From Hydrogenibacillus sp. (lineage in GTDB: Bacteria; Bacillota; Bacilli; Thermicanales; DSM-22653): DNA of 64,000 nt. Below the pieces are notes generated by a model, which was not told the origin of the DNA, ran no database searches, and saw nothing but the letters and a program-made list of their open reading frames with translations. Of the stretch, positions 17,230-26,470 are shown piece by piece; within the stretch, counting starts at the first letter, position 1, and every line of letters starts with the position of its first letter. The stretch is taken from NCBI GenBank assembly GCA_014896255.1, contig JADBKT010000001.1, positions 1-64,000 on the forward strand, given 5' to 3'. The translations under genes and the position numbers were made by a program.

Positions 17230-18699
17230 TCAAAACGCGCGCTGGATGACTTCGACGATCGGTCCGAAAAACAGCCCGCCGAGGAGCGATCCGACGACGC
17301 CGACGGCGAAGACGATGCCCGTTCCCGGGGAAAGGACGAGCGGCCGCTCCGTCTCCCCGGGGCGCATGAACACTTGGCTCAAGAGGGCGAAGTAATACCC
17401 GTACGAGATGAGCGTCGCCACCACGAGCGCGCCGGCCAGAACGAAGTGGCCGCCGGCAAGCGCGCCGAGCAAGATGTACCACTTGCCGAAAAACCCGGCC
17501 GTCAGCGGTATTCCGGCGAGCGACAAAAGCAAGACGAGCATCCCCACCGCCACCCCCGGGGACCGATGATACAATCCGGCAAACGCTTCCAACCGATACG
17601 ACCCGCGATCTTTGGCCACCGCTTCGATGATCGCGAACGCGCCGAGCGTCATGAACAGATAGGCGACGAGGTAAAAGGCGACCTGTTCGACGAACATCGG
17701 GCTCGCCGCGGCGAACGGGACGAAGAGGTAGCCGGCATGGGCGATCGAAGAGTAGGCGAGCATCCGTTTGGCGTCCGTCTGCCAAAGGGCGACGGCGTTG
17801 CCGATGAGCATGGACAAGGCGGCGATGAGCGCCAGCGTCGCCGCACTGCCGAAGGCGCCGTCCGTCCCGCGCCCATACTCCGGCAGACGGATAAAGACGG
17901 CGATCATCAGCCGCACGAGCACGGCAAAACCGGCCGCTTTGGAGACAAAAGCCAAAAAACCGGTGACCGCCGTCGGCGCGCCTTGATACACATCCGGCGT
18001 CCACATGTAAAACGGCATGCTGGAGGCTTTAAACGTCAACGCGGCAAACATGAAAAAAAAGCCGATATAGACGAGCGCCTCGTAACGCAACAGCGCCGGA
18101 TCGGTGAGGCGCTCGCCCAGCGCATACAAATCCGTCGTGCCGGTCAATCCGACGAGGAACGAGGCGCCGAACGCGAAGGCGGCCGTTGCCGTTGCCCCGC
18201 TCAAGACGTATTTCAGCGCCCCTTCGAGCGAAGCCACGGTGCGCTTTTTAAAGCCCACCAGGGCATAAGAAGCCACGGACAGCGTCTCGACGGCCACGAA
18301 CAACAACGCCATATCCCGCGCCGAGACCATGACGAGGGCGCCGAGGAGGCCCAAAAAAAGGAGGACGAGGGCGTCGCCCTCCGCCCGGCGGAAGGACGGG
18401 TCATGTTCATCGAGGGCCATGAACAAGACGAGCGCGGTGCCGAAGAGGAGGAGGAGCTTCATCATCAGGGCGAAACCGTCGACGACGAACGCCCCGGCAA
18501 AATCGCCCGGATTGCGGAACGACAGGACGACGGCAACGGCGGCCGAAAAAAGACCCAAAAAAGCGAGCGGATACAGCCCGCGTCGCGAGCGCTCCGGCGG
18601 GATGATGAGATCAACGAGGAGAAGGACGATCGCGAAAAACAGCACGATCGCCTCCGGCACGAGCAAATGCCACGGCAACGCCGTGAGCAAATCGGGCAT
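17230..18699 (-). CDS. nuoN: NADH-quinone oxidoreductase subunit N
   Basis: This 489-residue antiporter-like membrane subunit has many hydrophobic helices. FVAVETLSVASYALVGFKKR carries the channel glutamate. ASSMPFYMWTPDVYQGAPT is the characteristic NuoN segment. The start is the ATG at 18699, preceded by GGAGGTGAG. It lies 66 bases downstream of nuoL: subunit M, normally found between them, is absent at this place. It is the last nuo gene before the promoter of the Calvin-cycle genes, so read-through into fba is possible. Confidence 0.95.
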   Translation of the reverse strand: MPDLLTALPWHLLVPEAIVLFFAIVLLLVDLIIPPERSRRGLYPLAFLGLFSAAVAVVLSFRNPGDFAGAFVVDGFALMMKLLLLFGTALVLFMALDEHDPSFRRAEGDALVLLFLGLLGALVMVSARDMALLFVAVETLSVASYALVGFKKRTVASLEGALKYVLSGATATAAFAFGASFLVGLTGTTDLYALGERLTDPALLRYEALVYIGFFFMFAALTFKASSMPFYMWTPDVYQGAPTAVTGFLAFVSKAAGFAVLVRLMIAVFIRLPEYGRGTDGAFGSAATLALIAALSMLIGNAVALWQTDAKRMLAYSSIAHAGYLFVPFAAASPMFVEQVAFYLVAYLFMTLGAFAIIEAVAKDRGSYRLEAFAGLYHRSPGVAVGMLVLLLSLAGIPLTAGFFGKWYILLGALAGGHFVLAGALVVATLISYGYYFALLSQVFMRPGETERPLVLSPGTGIVFAVGVVGSLLGGLFFGPIVEVIQRAF

Positions 18700-18765
18700 G
18701 GATGCGCTCACCTCCACGTATTCATCGGTTCATCGTCGTTTCATCCCGAAGGGCGGCGCCGGCGA

Positions 18766-20682
18766 TCAGGAAGTGAGCACATAAGCGAGGAGAATAACGA
18801 CGAGAAACAGGAGCGCGATCAAGTTATAACGCTGGATCTGACCGTTTTGCAGTCTTGACAAAGCATATCCGAATCCTCTGACGGCGCCGACGGTCAGGGC
18901 GACGAGCCCTTCCAACACGCCCCGATCAACGACCTGTGCCGCGCGCCCCAGGGCCGACGCCCCGGCGGCCGCCCCACGCGCATACAGCGCATCGATGTAA
19001 AAGCCGTGTTTGAGCCATGCCCAGGGGATGCGTTCTGCCTGCGCCGTGCCCGCGCGTGCGCCGCGGGCCTCTCCTTGGACGAAAACCGCATAGGCCAAAA
19101 AGAGACCGAGAAGCGCCAGCGCGGTGGAAACGACGGCCAGCCACCGCGGCCCATGCACGTTCGCCGCCTGGATGCCGAGAAAGCGTGAAAACAGCGGTGC
19201 CGCCTCCGTCTCCACGAAACCGGCGATGACGGTCAACGCCGAAAGCACCCACAGCGGCGCGCGCATCACCGTCGGAACGGGACGCGCCTCTCCTGCCGCG
19301 CGCCCCGCGCCGACAGCGCGCGTCGCCGATCCGTGTCGCCCCGCATCCGGTGCCGGTTCACCGCGCGGCGGGCCGAGGAAGGCCAGTCCGAACATCCGAC
19401 CCATATACAGGGCGGTAAGCGGCACGGTGGCGAGAAGCAGCCAAAACCCCGCCGAACCGGACACACTGGACTGGGCCAGGATGCGCTCCTTGGAAAAATA
19501 GCCGGAAAGCGGCGGAATGCCGATCAACGCCAGCATGCCGAGCAAGAAAACCATCCCGATGAACGGCATCTTCTTCCACAGACCGCCCATACGCCTGAGG
19601 TCATATGTCCCGATCGCCGTATAGACGGCCCCGGCGCCGAGGAAGAGGAGCGCTTTGAAAAAGGCATGCGTCGTAAGGTGGAACATCGCCGCCGCCGCGC
19701 TCCCGACGCCGAGCGCATGCATCATGTACCCGAGCTGGCTGATCGTCGAATACGCCAGCACGCGCTTCATATCGTTCTGCCCGACGGCGACGAGCGCGGC
19801 AAAAAGCGCCGTAAATGCGCCGATCCAGGAGACGACGAGCGACGCTGTCGGAGAAGCGGCAAAAAGCGGAAAGAGGCGGGCGACGAGGTAGACGCCGGCG
19901 GCGACCATCGTCGCCGCGTGAATGAGGGCAGAGACCGGCGTCGGTCCTTCCATCGCGTCCGGAAGCCACACGTGCAGCGGAAACTGCCCGGACTTCCCGG
20001 CGGCTCCGAGAAAAATGAACAGCGCCAGGATCGTCGTCATCGTGGAGGAAAGCGAACCGTCTTGCACGGCTTGGAAGAGATCGTCGAACCGAAAACTGCC
20101 GACGTGCACATAGACGAGCCAGAGGGCGACGAACAGCCCGATGTCGCCGAAGCGGGTGACGAGAAACGCCTTTTGCGCCGCCCGTCGCGCTTCCGGACGG
20201 TGGACGTCGAAGCCGATCAACAAAAACGAAGCCAAGCCGACGAGCTCCCAAAAAATATACAGTTCCAGCAGGTTCGGCGCGAGCACCAGGCCGAGCATGG
20301 CCAGCGTGAACAGGCTCAAGTGTTGAAAGTAGACGGCGAGGCGCGATGCGCCCTGCATATAGCCGATGGAGTAGACGTGCACCAGAAAGCTGACCAGGCC
20401 GACGATGACGATCATCAGTGCGCTTTGAGGGTCGGCCGAAAGTTGCACGGTGACGTCCAGAGTGCCCAAGTTGAGCCAGGGGATCGGCGGACTTTCGACC
20501 GCCCCCGTCTCGTTTACGGCGAGATACACCACCGTCGAAGACAAGAGCGAGAGAAAGACGGCGGCCGAGCCGACGAGGCCGGCCCATCGGCGCAGCCGAT
20601 CGCCGAAAACGAGCAGCACAACGAAGGACAAAAAAGGCCAGCCCAAGACCAGCCACAGCGCGATGTGGGCATCCACCGCCAT
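18766..20682 (-). CDS. nuoL: NADH-quinone oxidoreductase subunit L
   Basis: This 638-residue proton-pumping subunit has FWELVGLASFLLIGFDVHRP with the channel glutamate, FPLHVWLPDAMEGPTPVSAL with HVWLPDAMEGPT, and AYSTISQLGYMMHALG. After about residue 480 the protein continues into the extra transmembrane and lateral-helix region that sets L apart from M and N. The start is taken as ATG 20682; a GTG two codons on (20676) has better spacing to GGGAGGTG. The segment around residues 425-450 is a proline/arginine/alanine-rich loop. nuoK lies 72 bases upstream. Confidence 0.95.
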   Translation of the reverse strand: MAVDAHIALWLVLGWPFLSFVVLLVFGDRLRRWAGLVGSAAVFLSLLSSTVVYLAVNETGAVESPPIPWLNLGTLDVTVQLSADPQSALMIVIVGLVSFLVHVYSIGYMQGASRLAVYFQHLSLFTLAMLGLVLAPNLLELYIFWELVGLASFLLIGFDVHRPEARRAAQKAFLVTRFGDIGLFVALWLVYVHVGSFRFDDLFQAVQDGSLSSTMTTILALFIFLGAAGKSGQFPLHVWLPDAMEGPTPVSALIHAATMVAAGVYLVARLFPLFAASPTASLVVSWIGAFTALFAALVAVGQNDMKRVLAYSTISQLGYMMHALGVGSAAAAMFHLTTHAFFKALLFLGAGAVYTAIGTYDLRRMGGLWKKMPFIGMVFLLGMLALIGIPPLSGYFSKERILAQSSVSGSAGFWLLLATVPLTALYMGRMFGLAFLGPPRGEPAPDAGRHGSATRAVGAGRAAGEARPVPTVMRAPLWVLSALTVIAGFVETEAAPLFSRFLGIQAANVHGPRWLAVVSTALALLGLFLAYAVFVQGEARGARAGTAQAERIPWAWLKHGFYIDALYARGAAAGASALGRAAQVVDRGVLEGLVALTVGAVRGFGYALSRLQNGQIQRYNLIALLFLVVILLAYVLTS

Positions 20683-20754
20683 CACCTCCCTGATTCCGGC
20701 GCGTTGGGTTTGTTGGCTCACCGCCCGCCCAACGCATCGACACGGCTTTTCCCA

Positions 20755-21096
20755 TCAGTGCTTCAGCGTATCGTGCATATCGACGTTCGGCGTCGCTTTC
20801 AGCCGATACAAGGCGATCAGGACGGCCAGCCCGACGGCCACCTCGGCCGCGGCAACGGCGATGATCATCAACGCAAAAACCTGCTCCGACACCGCCGGCC
20901 GGGCATCCGGAACGTCCGCGGTCAAGATCGCGGGCCCCGAGGAACTGAAGGCCACGAGGTTGATCAGTGCCGCAGCGAGCATCAGCTCGATCGCGAGCAG
21001 CACGATCACCGCATTCCGCCGCGTCAAGGCGGCATACAGGCCGACGGAAAACAACAGCGCGGCGAACAACACATACTGCGACAGAGCTGCTTCCAT
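20755..21096 (-). CDS. nuoK: NADH-quinone oxidoreductase subunit K
   Basis: This 113-residue protein has three hydrophobic segments. It contains the two membrane-embedded glutamates expected of subunit K, in AIELMLAAALINLVAFS and VAAAEVAVGLAVLIALYR. The acidic/proline loop between helices 2 and 3 (ADVPDARPAVS) is longer than in many homologues. The ATG at 21096 overlaps the nuoJ stop (TGATG); a GTG immediately upstream could also serve. It belongs to the membrane arm of complex I and participates in proton translocation together with J and the antiporter-like subunits. Confidence 0.95.
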   Translation of the reverse strand: MEAALSQYVLFAALLFSVGLYAALTRRNAVIVLLAIELMLAAALINLVAFSSSGPAILTADVPDARPAVSEQVFALMIIAVAAAEVAVGLAVLIALYRLKATPNVDMHDTLKH

Positions 21097-21623
21097 CACC
21101 GCCGATCCTCCTTCGCGCGATCGGGAGCGTCTTCCTTGGCCAAGACGACCGAGCCGATGAGCGCCGCCAACAGCAAAACGCCGATCAACTCAAAAGCGAG
21201 GACGTATTGACCGGAAAAAAGGTGTGCGCCGATTTCCGCAGCCGAAATCGGTGTCTCTCTCTCCACGGGGGTGTAAAGCGGCGTTCGGATCAACGCATAG
21301 AAAAAGATCGCAAACAACGCGGCCGAGACGAAAAGCGAAAGAAGGCGGTGCCAGCGGTTCGGATTCGCGGGCGGATCTTCGGCATCGTGCTTGGTGAGCA
21401 TGATGCCGAAGACGGCGAGCGTCGTCACCGCCCCGGTGTAGACGATCACCTGCATGACGCCGAGAAATTCCGCCCCGAGAAGGAAAAAGAAGGCAGCGAT
21501 ACCGAGAAAGCTGAGCGCCACGGCAAACGCCATATGCAACACGCGCGTCTCCGTGAGCATCACCATCCCGCCGATGAGCACGAAGGCGGCGACGATCAAG
21601 AAGACGACGAGGTTTGCCGCCAT
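21096..21623 (-). CDS. nuoJ: NADH-quinone oxidoreductase subunit J
   Basis: This 175-residue membrane protein has five hydrophobic segments. FLLGAEFLGVMQVIVYTGAVTTLAVFGIML is the diagnostic J motif: a pi-bulge helix followed by a loop, split here between two stretches. The start is the ATG at 21623, which lies inside the last 28 bases of nuoI; GGGAG sits 11 bases upstream. The C-terminal tail is charged (KEDAPDRAKEDRR). The gene is translationally coupled on both sides, to nuoI and nuoK. Confidence 0.94.
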   Translation of the reverse strand: MAANLVVFLIVAAFVLIGGMVMLTETRVLHMAFAVALSFLGIAAFFFLLGAEFLGVMQVIVYTGAVTTLAVFGIMLTKHDAEDPPANPNRWHRLLSLFVSAALFAIFFYALIRTPLYTPVERETPISAAEIGAHLFSGQYVLAFELIGVLLLAALIGSVVLAKEDAPDRAKEDRR

Positions 21624-22045
21624 GGCAAGTTCAACTCCCGCACGTTCGTATCGTTCGCATCGAGCCACTGCATGTCTTTGTTCAACGCATCGCGGCTGTA
21701 CGTCGCCAGCTCGAAATTCGTCGTCATGACGATCGCTTCGGTCGGGCAAACTTCCGTGCAAAAATCACATAAAATGCAGATTTCAAAATTGATATCGAAA
21801 TACTCCAGCACTTTCCCCTTTTTCTCCGGGTCCGGATGCGGCTTCCCTTTGAGCGTGATGCACTGTGTCGGACAAATGATCGCACACTGGTTGCAGACGA
21901 TGCACTTGTCCGGATAAAGCTTTTGAATGCCGCGCACGCGATTCGGGAACTCGAACGGTTCATCCGGGTATTTGGTCGTCACCTTCGGCTTGAACATCTC
22001 CTTGAACGTCACGCCCAAGCCTTTCAAGAGACCCGTCCCGTACAT
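21596..22045 (-). CDS. nuoI: NADH-quinone oxidoreductase subunit I (two 4Fe-4S clusters)
   Basis: This 149-residue ferredoxin-like subunit has two complete motifs: Cys48/51/54/58 in CIVCNQCAIICP and Cys90/93/96/100 in CILCDFCTEVCP. These hold clusters N6a and N6b, which pass electrons toward N2 in NuoB. Because no NuoEFG is encoded nearby, NuoI may be the docking side for ferredoxin or another donor, as in ferredoxin-using complexes (inference). The start is the ATG at 22045 with GGGAGGT about 10 bases upstream. The 3' end overlaps nuoJ by 28 bases. Confidence 0.95.
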   Translation of the reverse strand: MYGTGLLKGLGVTFKEMFKPKVTTKYPDEPFEFPNRVRGIQKLYPDKCIVCNQCAIICPTQCITLKGKPHPDPEKKGKVLEYFDINFEICILCDFCTEVCPTEAIVMTTNFELATYSRDALNKDMQWLDANDTNVRELNLPWRQTSSSS

Positions 22046-22086
22046 CCGCGAGACCACCTCCCAGGGCTGATGCATGCACGGAGGAT

Positions 22087-23103
22087 TTAAGAAACCCCTC
22101 CGGCGATGGTCTTGACCAATGACGTGAAGGCGATGTTCACGAGCGCCAAAGGCATGAGCACTTTCCACGAAAACGTCATGAGCTGATCGATGCGCACGCG
22201 GGGAAACGTTGCCTGCAGCCAGAACGGCAGGTAGGCGAAAAAGAGCGTTTTCACGACGAGCCAGACGATCCCCGGAATAAAGTCGAGCGCCGGGTGCGGC
22301 GGAAGCCAGCCGCCGAAGTAGAGAATCGCGATGAGCGCCCCCATGGCGAACAAGTAGACGTACTCCCCGAGCATGAAGATGGCGAAGCGGAAACCGCTGT
22401 ATTCGACTTGATAACCGGCGATGAGCTCCGATTCCGCTTCCGTAAGGTCGAACGGCGTGCGGTTGAGCTCCGCCAGAGCGGCGATGAGAAAGATGACGAA
22501 GCCGACGAACTGCGGGACGACGTTCCAGACGCCGCGCTGCGCTTCGACGATGTCGACGAGGTTGATGCTCCCGGCGAGCATGACGACGCCGAGCGCGGCG
22601 AGGACGAGCGGAATCTCATAGCTGATCATCATCGCCGCGGCGCGCATGGCGCCGATGAGCGACCACTTGTTGTTCGACGCCCAGCCGCCCATGATCACCC
22701 CGAGCGTGGAGAGCGAGGCGACGCCGATGTAGAAGAGGAGGCCGATGCCGATATCGGTAAAGGCGATGCGGTCGGTGAGCGGGATGACCGCAAAGACGAC
22801 GAACGCCGGCGCAAAGGCGACGATCGGGGCGAGCAAGTAGAGCGGACGGTCGGCGTGCGTCGGGACGAAGCTCTCTTTGGTGAGCAGCTTCAAGACGTCG
22901 GCGATCGTCTGAAGCAGCCCGTAAGGGCCGACGCGGTTCGGCCCGACGCGGCTTTGCATCCAGCCGAGCAGTTTGCGCTGGACATAGATGGCATACGTCA
23001 CCAGGAAGAGGAGGACGCCGAGGAGGATCAAAATGGACAGCACCATCCACCCAAACCGCTCCGCCGAAAGCGGCTCATACAACCAGTCGCGCACGTTACG
23101 CAT
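22087..23103 (-). CDS. nuoH: NADH-quinone oxidoreductase subunit H
   Basis: This 338-residue membrane subunit forms the quinone-binding chamber at the joint of the two arms. Conserved segments are RVGPNRVGPYGLLQTIADVL, AELNRTPFDLTEAESELI, GYQVEYSGFRFAIFML and FPRVRIDQLMTFSWK. The ATG at 23103 lies inside the end of nuoD (8-base overlap) with GGGGAGGTGG in front. Length and motifs are normal. It is in the standard order D-H-I, without nuoG between D and H. Confidence 0.96.
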   Translation of the reverse strand: MRNVRDWLYEPLSAERFGWMVLSILILLGVLLFLVTYAIYVQRKLLGWMQSRVGPNRVGPYGLLQTIADVLKLLTKESFVPTHADRPLYLLAPIVAFAPAFVVFAVIPLTDRIAFTDIGIGLLFYIGVASLSTLGVIMGGWASNNKWSLIGAMRAAAMMISYEIPLVLAALGVVMLAGSINLVDIVEAQRGVWNVVPQFVGFVIFLIAALAELNRTPFDLTEAESELIAGYQVEYSGFRFAIFMLGEYVYLFAMGALIAILYFGGWLPPHPALDFIPGIVWLVVKTLFFAYLPFWLQATFPRVRIDQLMTFSWKVLMPLALVNIAFTSLVKTIAGGVS

Positions 23104-24199
23104 CCACCTCCCCGAGGACGATGTCGATCGAGCCCAAGATGGCGATCATGTTGGCGATGTTTTCCCCGACGAGAAGCTTGGGCAAAAGCTGGAGATTGAC
23201 GAACGACGGGCGGCGGAAGTGGATGCGGTACGGCTGCGGCTTGCCCTCGCTCAAGATGTACACGCCGAGCTCGCCGCGCGGAGATTCCACGCTCGTGTAC
23301 ACTTCGCCGGCCGGCGGGCGGATGAGCTTCGGCAGCTTGGCCATGATCTCGCCGCCGGACGGAAACTGGGCGACGGCCTGCTCGACGATGCGCCGCGACT
23401 GCTCCAGCTCCGCCATGCGCAGCAGATAGCGCGCCCAGAGATCGCCTTCGGTCCGCACCGGCACCTCGAAGTCGAAGCGGTCGTAGATCGAGTACGGCTT
23501 CGCCTTGCGCACGTCGTAGGCGACGCCGGTCGAGCGCAAGTTGACGCCGGTGAGGCCGTAGGCGATCGCCGTCTCCTGATCGTATTTGCCGACGCCTTTT
23601 AGGCGCGCCTGGACGATCTCGTTGCCCGTCACCAGCGTATGGAACTCTTCCAAGGCGCCTTTGAAATCGTCGATGAACCGCCGGACCCGCCCGAGCCAGC
23701 CGTCGTCGGGGACGTCCCACTTGACGCCGCCGATGCGCATGTAGCTGTAGGTGAGCCGCGCGCCGGAGAGCTCGGCGAACAGCCGGAGAATTTTCTCCCG
23801 CTCGCGGAAGGCGTACAAAAACGGCGTGAGCGCCCCGATGTCGAGCAGATACGTCCCGAACCAGACGAGATGGCTGGCGATGCGGTTGAGCTCCATGGCG
23901 ATGACCCGGAGGTATTCCGCCCGCTCCGGAATCTCCAGTCCCATGAGCGTCTCCACGGCGTGCACAAGGGCATAGTTGCCGATCATCGCCGACAGGTAGT
24001 CCATCCGGTCGGTATACGGGATGATCTGCGTATACGTCAGATCTTCCGCGAGCTTTTCCGTGCCGCGGTGCAGGTATCCGATGACCGGCGTCGCTTCGAC
24101 GATCGTCTCCCCGTCGATTTTCACGATCACGCGGAAGACGCCGTGCGTGCTCGGGTGCTGCGGCCCGACGTTCAAGAGCATCTCTTCGGTGCGGATCAC
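23096..24199 (-). CDS. nuoD: NADH-quinone oxidoreductase subunit D
   Basis: This 367-residue 49-kDa-type subunit is homologous to the large subunit of NiFe hydrogenases. MLLNVGPQHPSTHGVFR, with the quinone-site histidines, GYLHRGTEKLAEDLTYTQ and ILGSIDIVLGEVD at the C-terminus are all typical. A shorter N-terminus is usual in Firmicutes. The start is the GTG at 24199 with GAGGGGG eight bases upstream and 3 bases from the nuoC stop. NuoC and NuoD are separate, not fused. Confidence 0.96.
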   Translation of the reverse strand: MIRTEEMLLNVGPQHPSTHGVFRVIVKIDGETIVEATPVIGYLHRGTEKLAEDLTYTQIIPYTDRMDYLSAMIGNYALVHAVETLMGLEIPERAEYLRVIAMELNRIASHLVWFGTYLLDIGALTPFLYAFREREKILRLFAELSGARLTYSYMRIGGVKWDVPDDGWLGRVRRFIDDFKGALEEFHTLVTGNEIVQARLKGVGKYDQETAIAYGLTGVNLRSTGVAYDVRKAKPYSIYDRFDFEVPVRTEGDLWARYLLRMAELEQSRRIVEQAVAQFPSGGEIMAKLPKLIRPPAGEVYTSVESPRGELGVYILSEGKPQPYRIHFRRPSFVNLQLLPKLLVGENIANMIAILGSIDIVLGEVDA

Positions 24200-24202
24200 C
24201 GC

Positions 24203-24712
24203 TTACACCCCCTCGTCATGCTGCTCATAGTCTTTGAGCATCGGGTGTCCGACCCAGTCGTCGGAAAGCAGGATCCGCCGAAGGTCGGGGTGGCCCTCAA
24301 AACGGACGCCGAAGAGGTCGTACGCCTCGCGTTCGTGCCAGTTCGCCGTCGGGTAAAGGTCGACGAGCGAGGGCACCGAACCGCCGGGGCGCTCGGTCTT
24401 CACCCGGATGCCGAGCATCCGCCCCGTCTGATGCGACTGGAAGACGTAAAACACTTCGAGGTGCGTCTTCAGATCGCTGGCGTGGAGGTCGTTCAGGAAG
24501 TCGAAGCGAAAAAGCGGTTCGTCGCGCAGCATCCGTGCCACGTCCGACAGGCGCCGCTTGTCGACGACGAGGACCGGCGAGTGGGACAGATGCGGGTTCA
24601 ACTCCGCCGACTCGATCACGCCTTCGCCGAGCGCCGCGGTCAATTGCTCGACGAGCGCCTGAAGAAAGGCGTCGTCGGCCGGCGCGATCGGCGGCACGCG
24701 CTTAATGCCCAC
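24203..24712 (-). CDS. nuoC: NADH-quinone oxidoreductase subunit C
   Basis: This 169-residue 30-kDa-type subunit has the signature [19 protein letters not shown] followed by [14 protein letters not shown]. It belongs to the peripheral arm and helps hold NuoD and NuoB. The start is the GTG at 24712, which lies in the last 11 bases of nuoB; GGGTGA is a weak ribosome-binding site, so translation is probably coupled. The first 35 residues are variable. Confidence 0.95.
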   Translation of the reverse strand: MGIKRVPPIAPADDAFLQALVEQLTAALGEGVIESAELNPHLSHSPVLVVDKRRLSDVARMLRDEPLFRFDFLNDLHASDLKTHLEVFYVFQSHQTGRMLGIRVKTERPGGSVPSLVDLYPTANWHEREAYDLFGVRFEGHPDLRRILLSDDWVGHPMLKDYEQHDEGV

Positions 24713-25259
24713 TCGGCATCACCCGCTTCCCGGTGCGCGCCTCGTAGCGGATCTTCGCCTGCAGCTTATGGATGCCGTAGATGAGCGCCACCGGGCTCGG
24801 CGGACAGCCGGGGATGTAGACGTCGACGGGGACGATCTGGTCGACGCCTTTGACCACGCTGTAGGCGCGGACGTACGGGCCGCCGGCGGTGGCGCAGCTG
24901 CCCATGGCGATCACCCAGCGCGGTTCCGCCATCTGGTCGTAGAGGCGGCGGAGGAGCGGCGCCATCTTCTTCGTCACCGTGCCGGAGACGATCATCACGT
25001 CGGCCTGGCGGGGCGAGGCGCGGAAGAACACGCCGAAGCGGTCGGCGTCGTAATGGCTGCTGCTCGTCGCCATCATCTCGATCGCGCAGCAGGCGAGCCC
25101 GAAGGAGAGCGGCCACATCGAATTCGACCGGGCCCACGCCTTGATCTGCTCAAACGTCGAAAACAGGACGTTGCGCTCGACCGCCTCCCGCTCCGCCCTG
25201 CCGACCGCCTCCAGCCCGAGATCGGCCCAGTCGAGGCCCGAACGGTCCGTCAGTTCCAT
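24702..25259 (-). CDS. nuoB: NADH-quinone oxidoreductase subunit B (cluster N2)
   Basis: This 185-residue PSST-type subunit has the four ligands of the terminal 4Fe-4S cluster: the Cys pair 57/58 in [10 protein letters not shown], Cys122 in [10 protein letters not shown] and Cys152 in PGCPPSP. It gives electrons to quinone at the NuoB-NuoD interface. The ATG at 25259 overlaps nuoA by 10 bases. The roughly 30-residue N-terminal leader (acidic/charged) before VLFSTFEQI is ordinary for the family. Confidence 0.97.
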   Translation of the reverse strand: MELTDRSGLDWADLGLEAVGRAEREAVERNVLFSTFEQIKAWARSNSMWPLSFGLACCAIEMMATSSSHYDADRFGVFFRASPRQADVMIVSGTVTKKMAPLLRRLYDQMAEPRWVIAMGSCATAGGPYVRAYSVVKGVDQIVPVDVYIPGCPPSPVALIYGIHKLQAKIRYEARTGKRVMPSGH

Positions 25260-25618
25260 TCCAGCACCTTCTTTCTCCAGGCGTAAAGCAGCCCGAGGGC
25301 GAGCAGGAACAAGAAGACGAACATCTCGATCACGGCGAACAGGCCGAGCCGATCAAAGACGACGGCCCACGGGTAGAGGAACAGCGTCTCGACGTCGAAC
25401 AGGACGAAAAGCAGCGCGAACATGTAGTACTTCACCTTAAAGCGCACCCAGCTCGTGCCGAACGGCTCCGTCCCGCTCTCGTACGTCTCCCCTTTTTCAC
25501 GGTAGAAATGGTGCGGGCGGAGCAGGCGGCTTAAGCCGAAGGCGACGATCGGCAGGCCGAGCGCGACGACGACGAATACCGCGATGAAGAGCAGACTGTT
25601 CACGTACACCTCCGGCAT
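25250..25618 (-). CDS. nuoA: NADH-quinone oxidoreductase subunit A
   Basis: This 122-residue protein has three membrane helices. The conserved loop [20 protein letters not shown] and [15 protein letters not shown] are diagnostic of NuoA. GGAGGG lies before the ATG at 25618. It is the first nuo gene and follows rpiB after 48 bases in the same direction. The rpiB promoter at 26207-26236 is the nearest upstream promoter, so the nuo genes are probably transcribed with rpiB. Confidence 0.96.
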   Translation of the reverse strand: MPEVYVNSLLFIAVFVVVALGLPIVAFGLSRLLRPHHFYREKGETYESGTEPFGTSWVRFKVKYYMFALLFVLFDVETLFLYPWAVVFDRLGLFAVIEMFVFLFLLALGLLYAWRKKVLEWN

Positions 25619-25666
25619 ACCGATCCCTCCTTCTCGATCGATTGGGCGGTCCGGCCGTCTACACGG

Positions 25667-26176
25667 CTAACGTGGGGGCTTCCGACGGCGGTCGCCGCGC
25701 CCCGTTCGATCTTCTTTCCGGCCTGCGGCCGCTTCCTGGGCCGCGATTTTCGAAAGCCGCCGCTCGTGGCGCCCCCCTTCAAACGGCGTCGCGAGCCAGA
25801 TGCGCACGATTTCCCGGGCAATTTCGGGGCCGACGACGCGCCCGCCCATGGTGAGCACGTTGGCGTCGTTGTGCGCGCGCGACATCTTCGCCGAATACAG
25901 ATCGTGGACGAGCGCGGCGCGCACGCCGGGCACTTTGTTGGCGGCGATGGCCATGCCGATGCCCGTGCCGCAGATCAAAATGCCGCGGTCGGCCTCCCCG
26001 CGCGCGACCTTCTCGGCGACGGGAAAGGCGTAATCCGGATAGTCGACGGAGCGCCCCGCCGCACACTCGAGGCACCCGACATCGTCGACGTCGCACCCGA
26101 GCTCCTCGACGATCAGCCGTTTCAGCGCTTCCTTTAATTCAAATCCGCCGTGATCGGCGCCGATCGCGACGCGCAT
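25667..26176 (-). CDS. rpiB: Ribose-5-phosphate isomerase B
   Basis: This 169-residue RpiB/LacAB-family protein interconverts ribose 5-phosphate and ribulose 5-phosphate, a Calvin-cycle regeneration step. Motifs are [13 protein letters not shown] at the start, [15 protein letters not shown], the anion-hole segment [28 protein letters not shown] and [17 protein letters not shown]. It has a basic tail of about 20 residues ([18 protein letters not shown]) beyond the usual roughly 150. The start is the ATG at 26176, preceded by AAAGGAGGAGG. Its place at the head of the nuo operon joins sugar-phosphate and complex I genes in one transcript. Confidence 0.93.
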   Translation of the reverse strand: MRVAIGADHGGFELKEALKRLIVEELGCDVDDVGCLECAAGRSVDYPDYAFPVAEKVARGEADRGILICGTGIGMAIAANKVPGVRAALVHDLYSAKMSRAHNDANVLTMGGRVVGPEIAREIVRIWLATPFEGGRHERRLSKIAAQEAAAGRKEDRTGRGDRRRKPPR

Positions 26177-26206
26177 CGTCCTCCTCCTTTCGCTGGGTAT
26201 GCTTAC

Positions 26207-26236
26207 ATTATAGTGACTTTCTGGCGGAATTGTATA
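26207..26236 (-). promoter_or_regulatory. Sigma-A promoter upstream of rpiB-nuo
   Basis: Reading leftward, -35 TATACA (26236-26231), an 18-base spacer and a perfect -10 TATAAT (26212-26207) end about 31 bases before the rpiB ATG. The leader is therefore very short (about 25 bases). No further good promoter is seen before the one at fba. Confidence 0.6.
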
Positions 26237-26429
26237 AATCATTTGTTAACTTTTTACGAACGTTTTCATTCACAATCGTCATTCTGTTCTCCATTTCACG
26301 AAGCGGAACGGTAGGCGACGATCCGGCTCGTCCGTTTTTCAATCGCCGCGCAGGCGACGGCCATGACGCACAGGCGAGCGTCAACCGGGAATTTGGAGCA
26401 GGCGCAACGTTTCACGTGCGGTATTGAAC

Positions 26430-26460
26430 AAAAAAAAGACCCGGCCAAACGAGGCCGGTC
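26430..26460 (-). terminator. Rho-independent terminator after polC
   Basis: On the minus strand GACCGGCC-N6-GGCCGGGTC forms a GC-rich stem followed directly by eight T. It begins 10 bases after the polC stop and closes the rpsB-polC housekeeping transcript before the rpiB-nuo promoter. Confidence 0.9.
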
Positions 26461-26470
26461 TGATTGGGCG

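Noticed and set aside
19333-21210. Open frame of 625 codons on the plus strand opposite nuoL and nuoK
   Set aside because: Charged, Arg/Gln/Asp-rich product opposite hydrophobic genes is the expected shadow of membrane-protein coding DNA.
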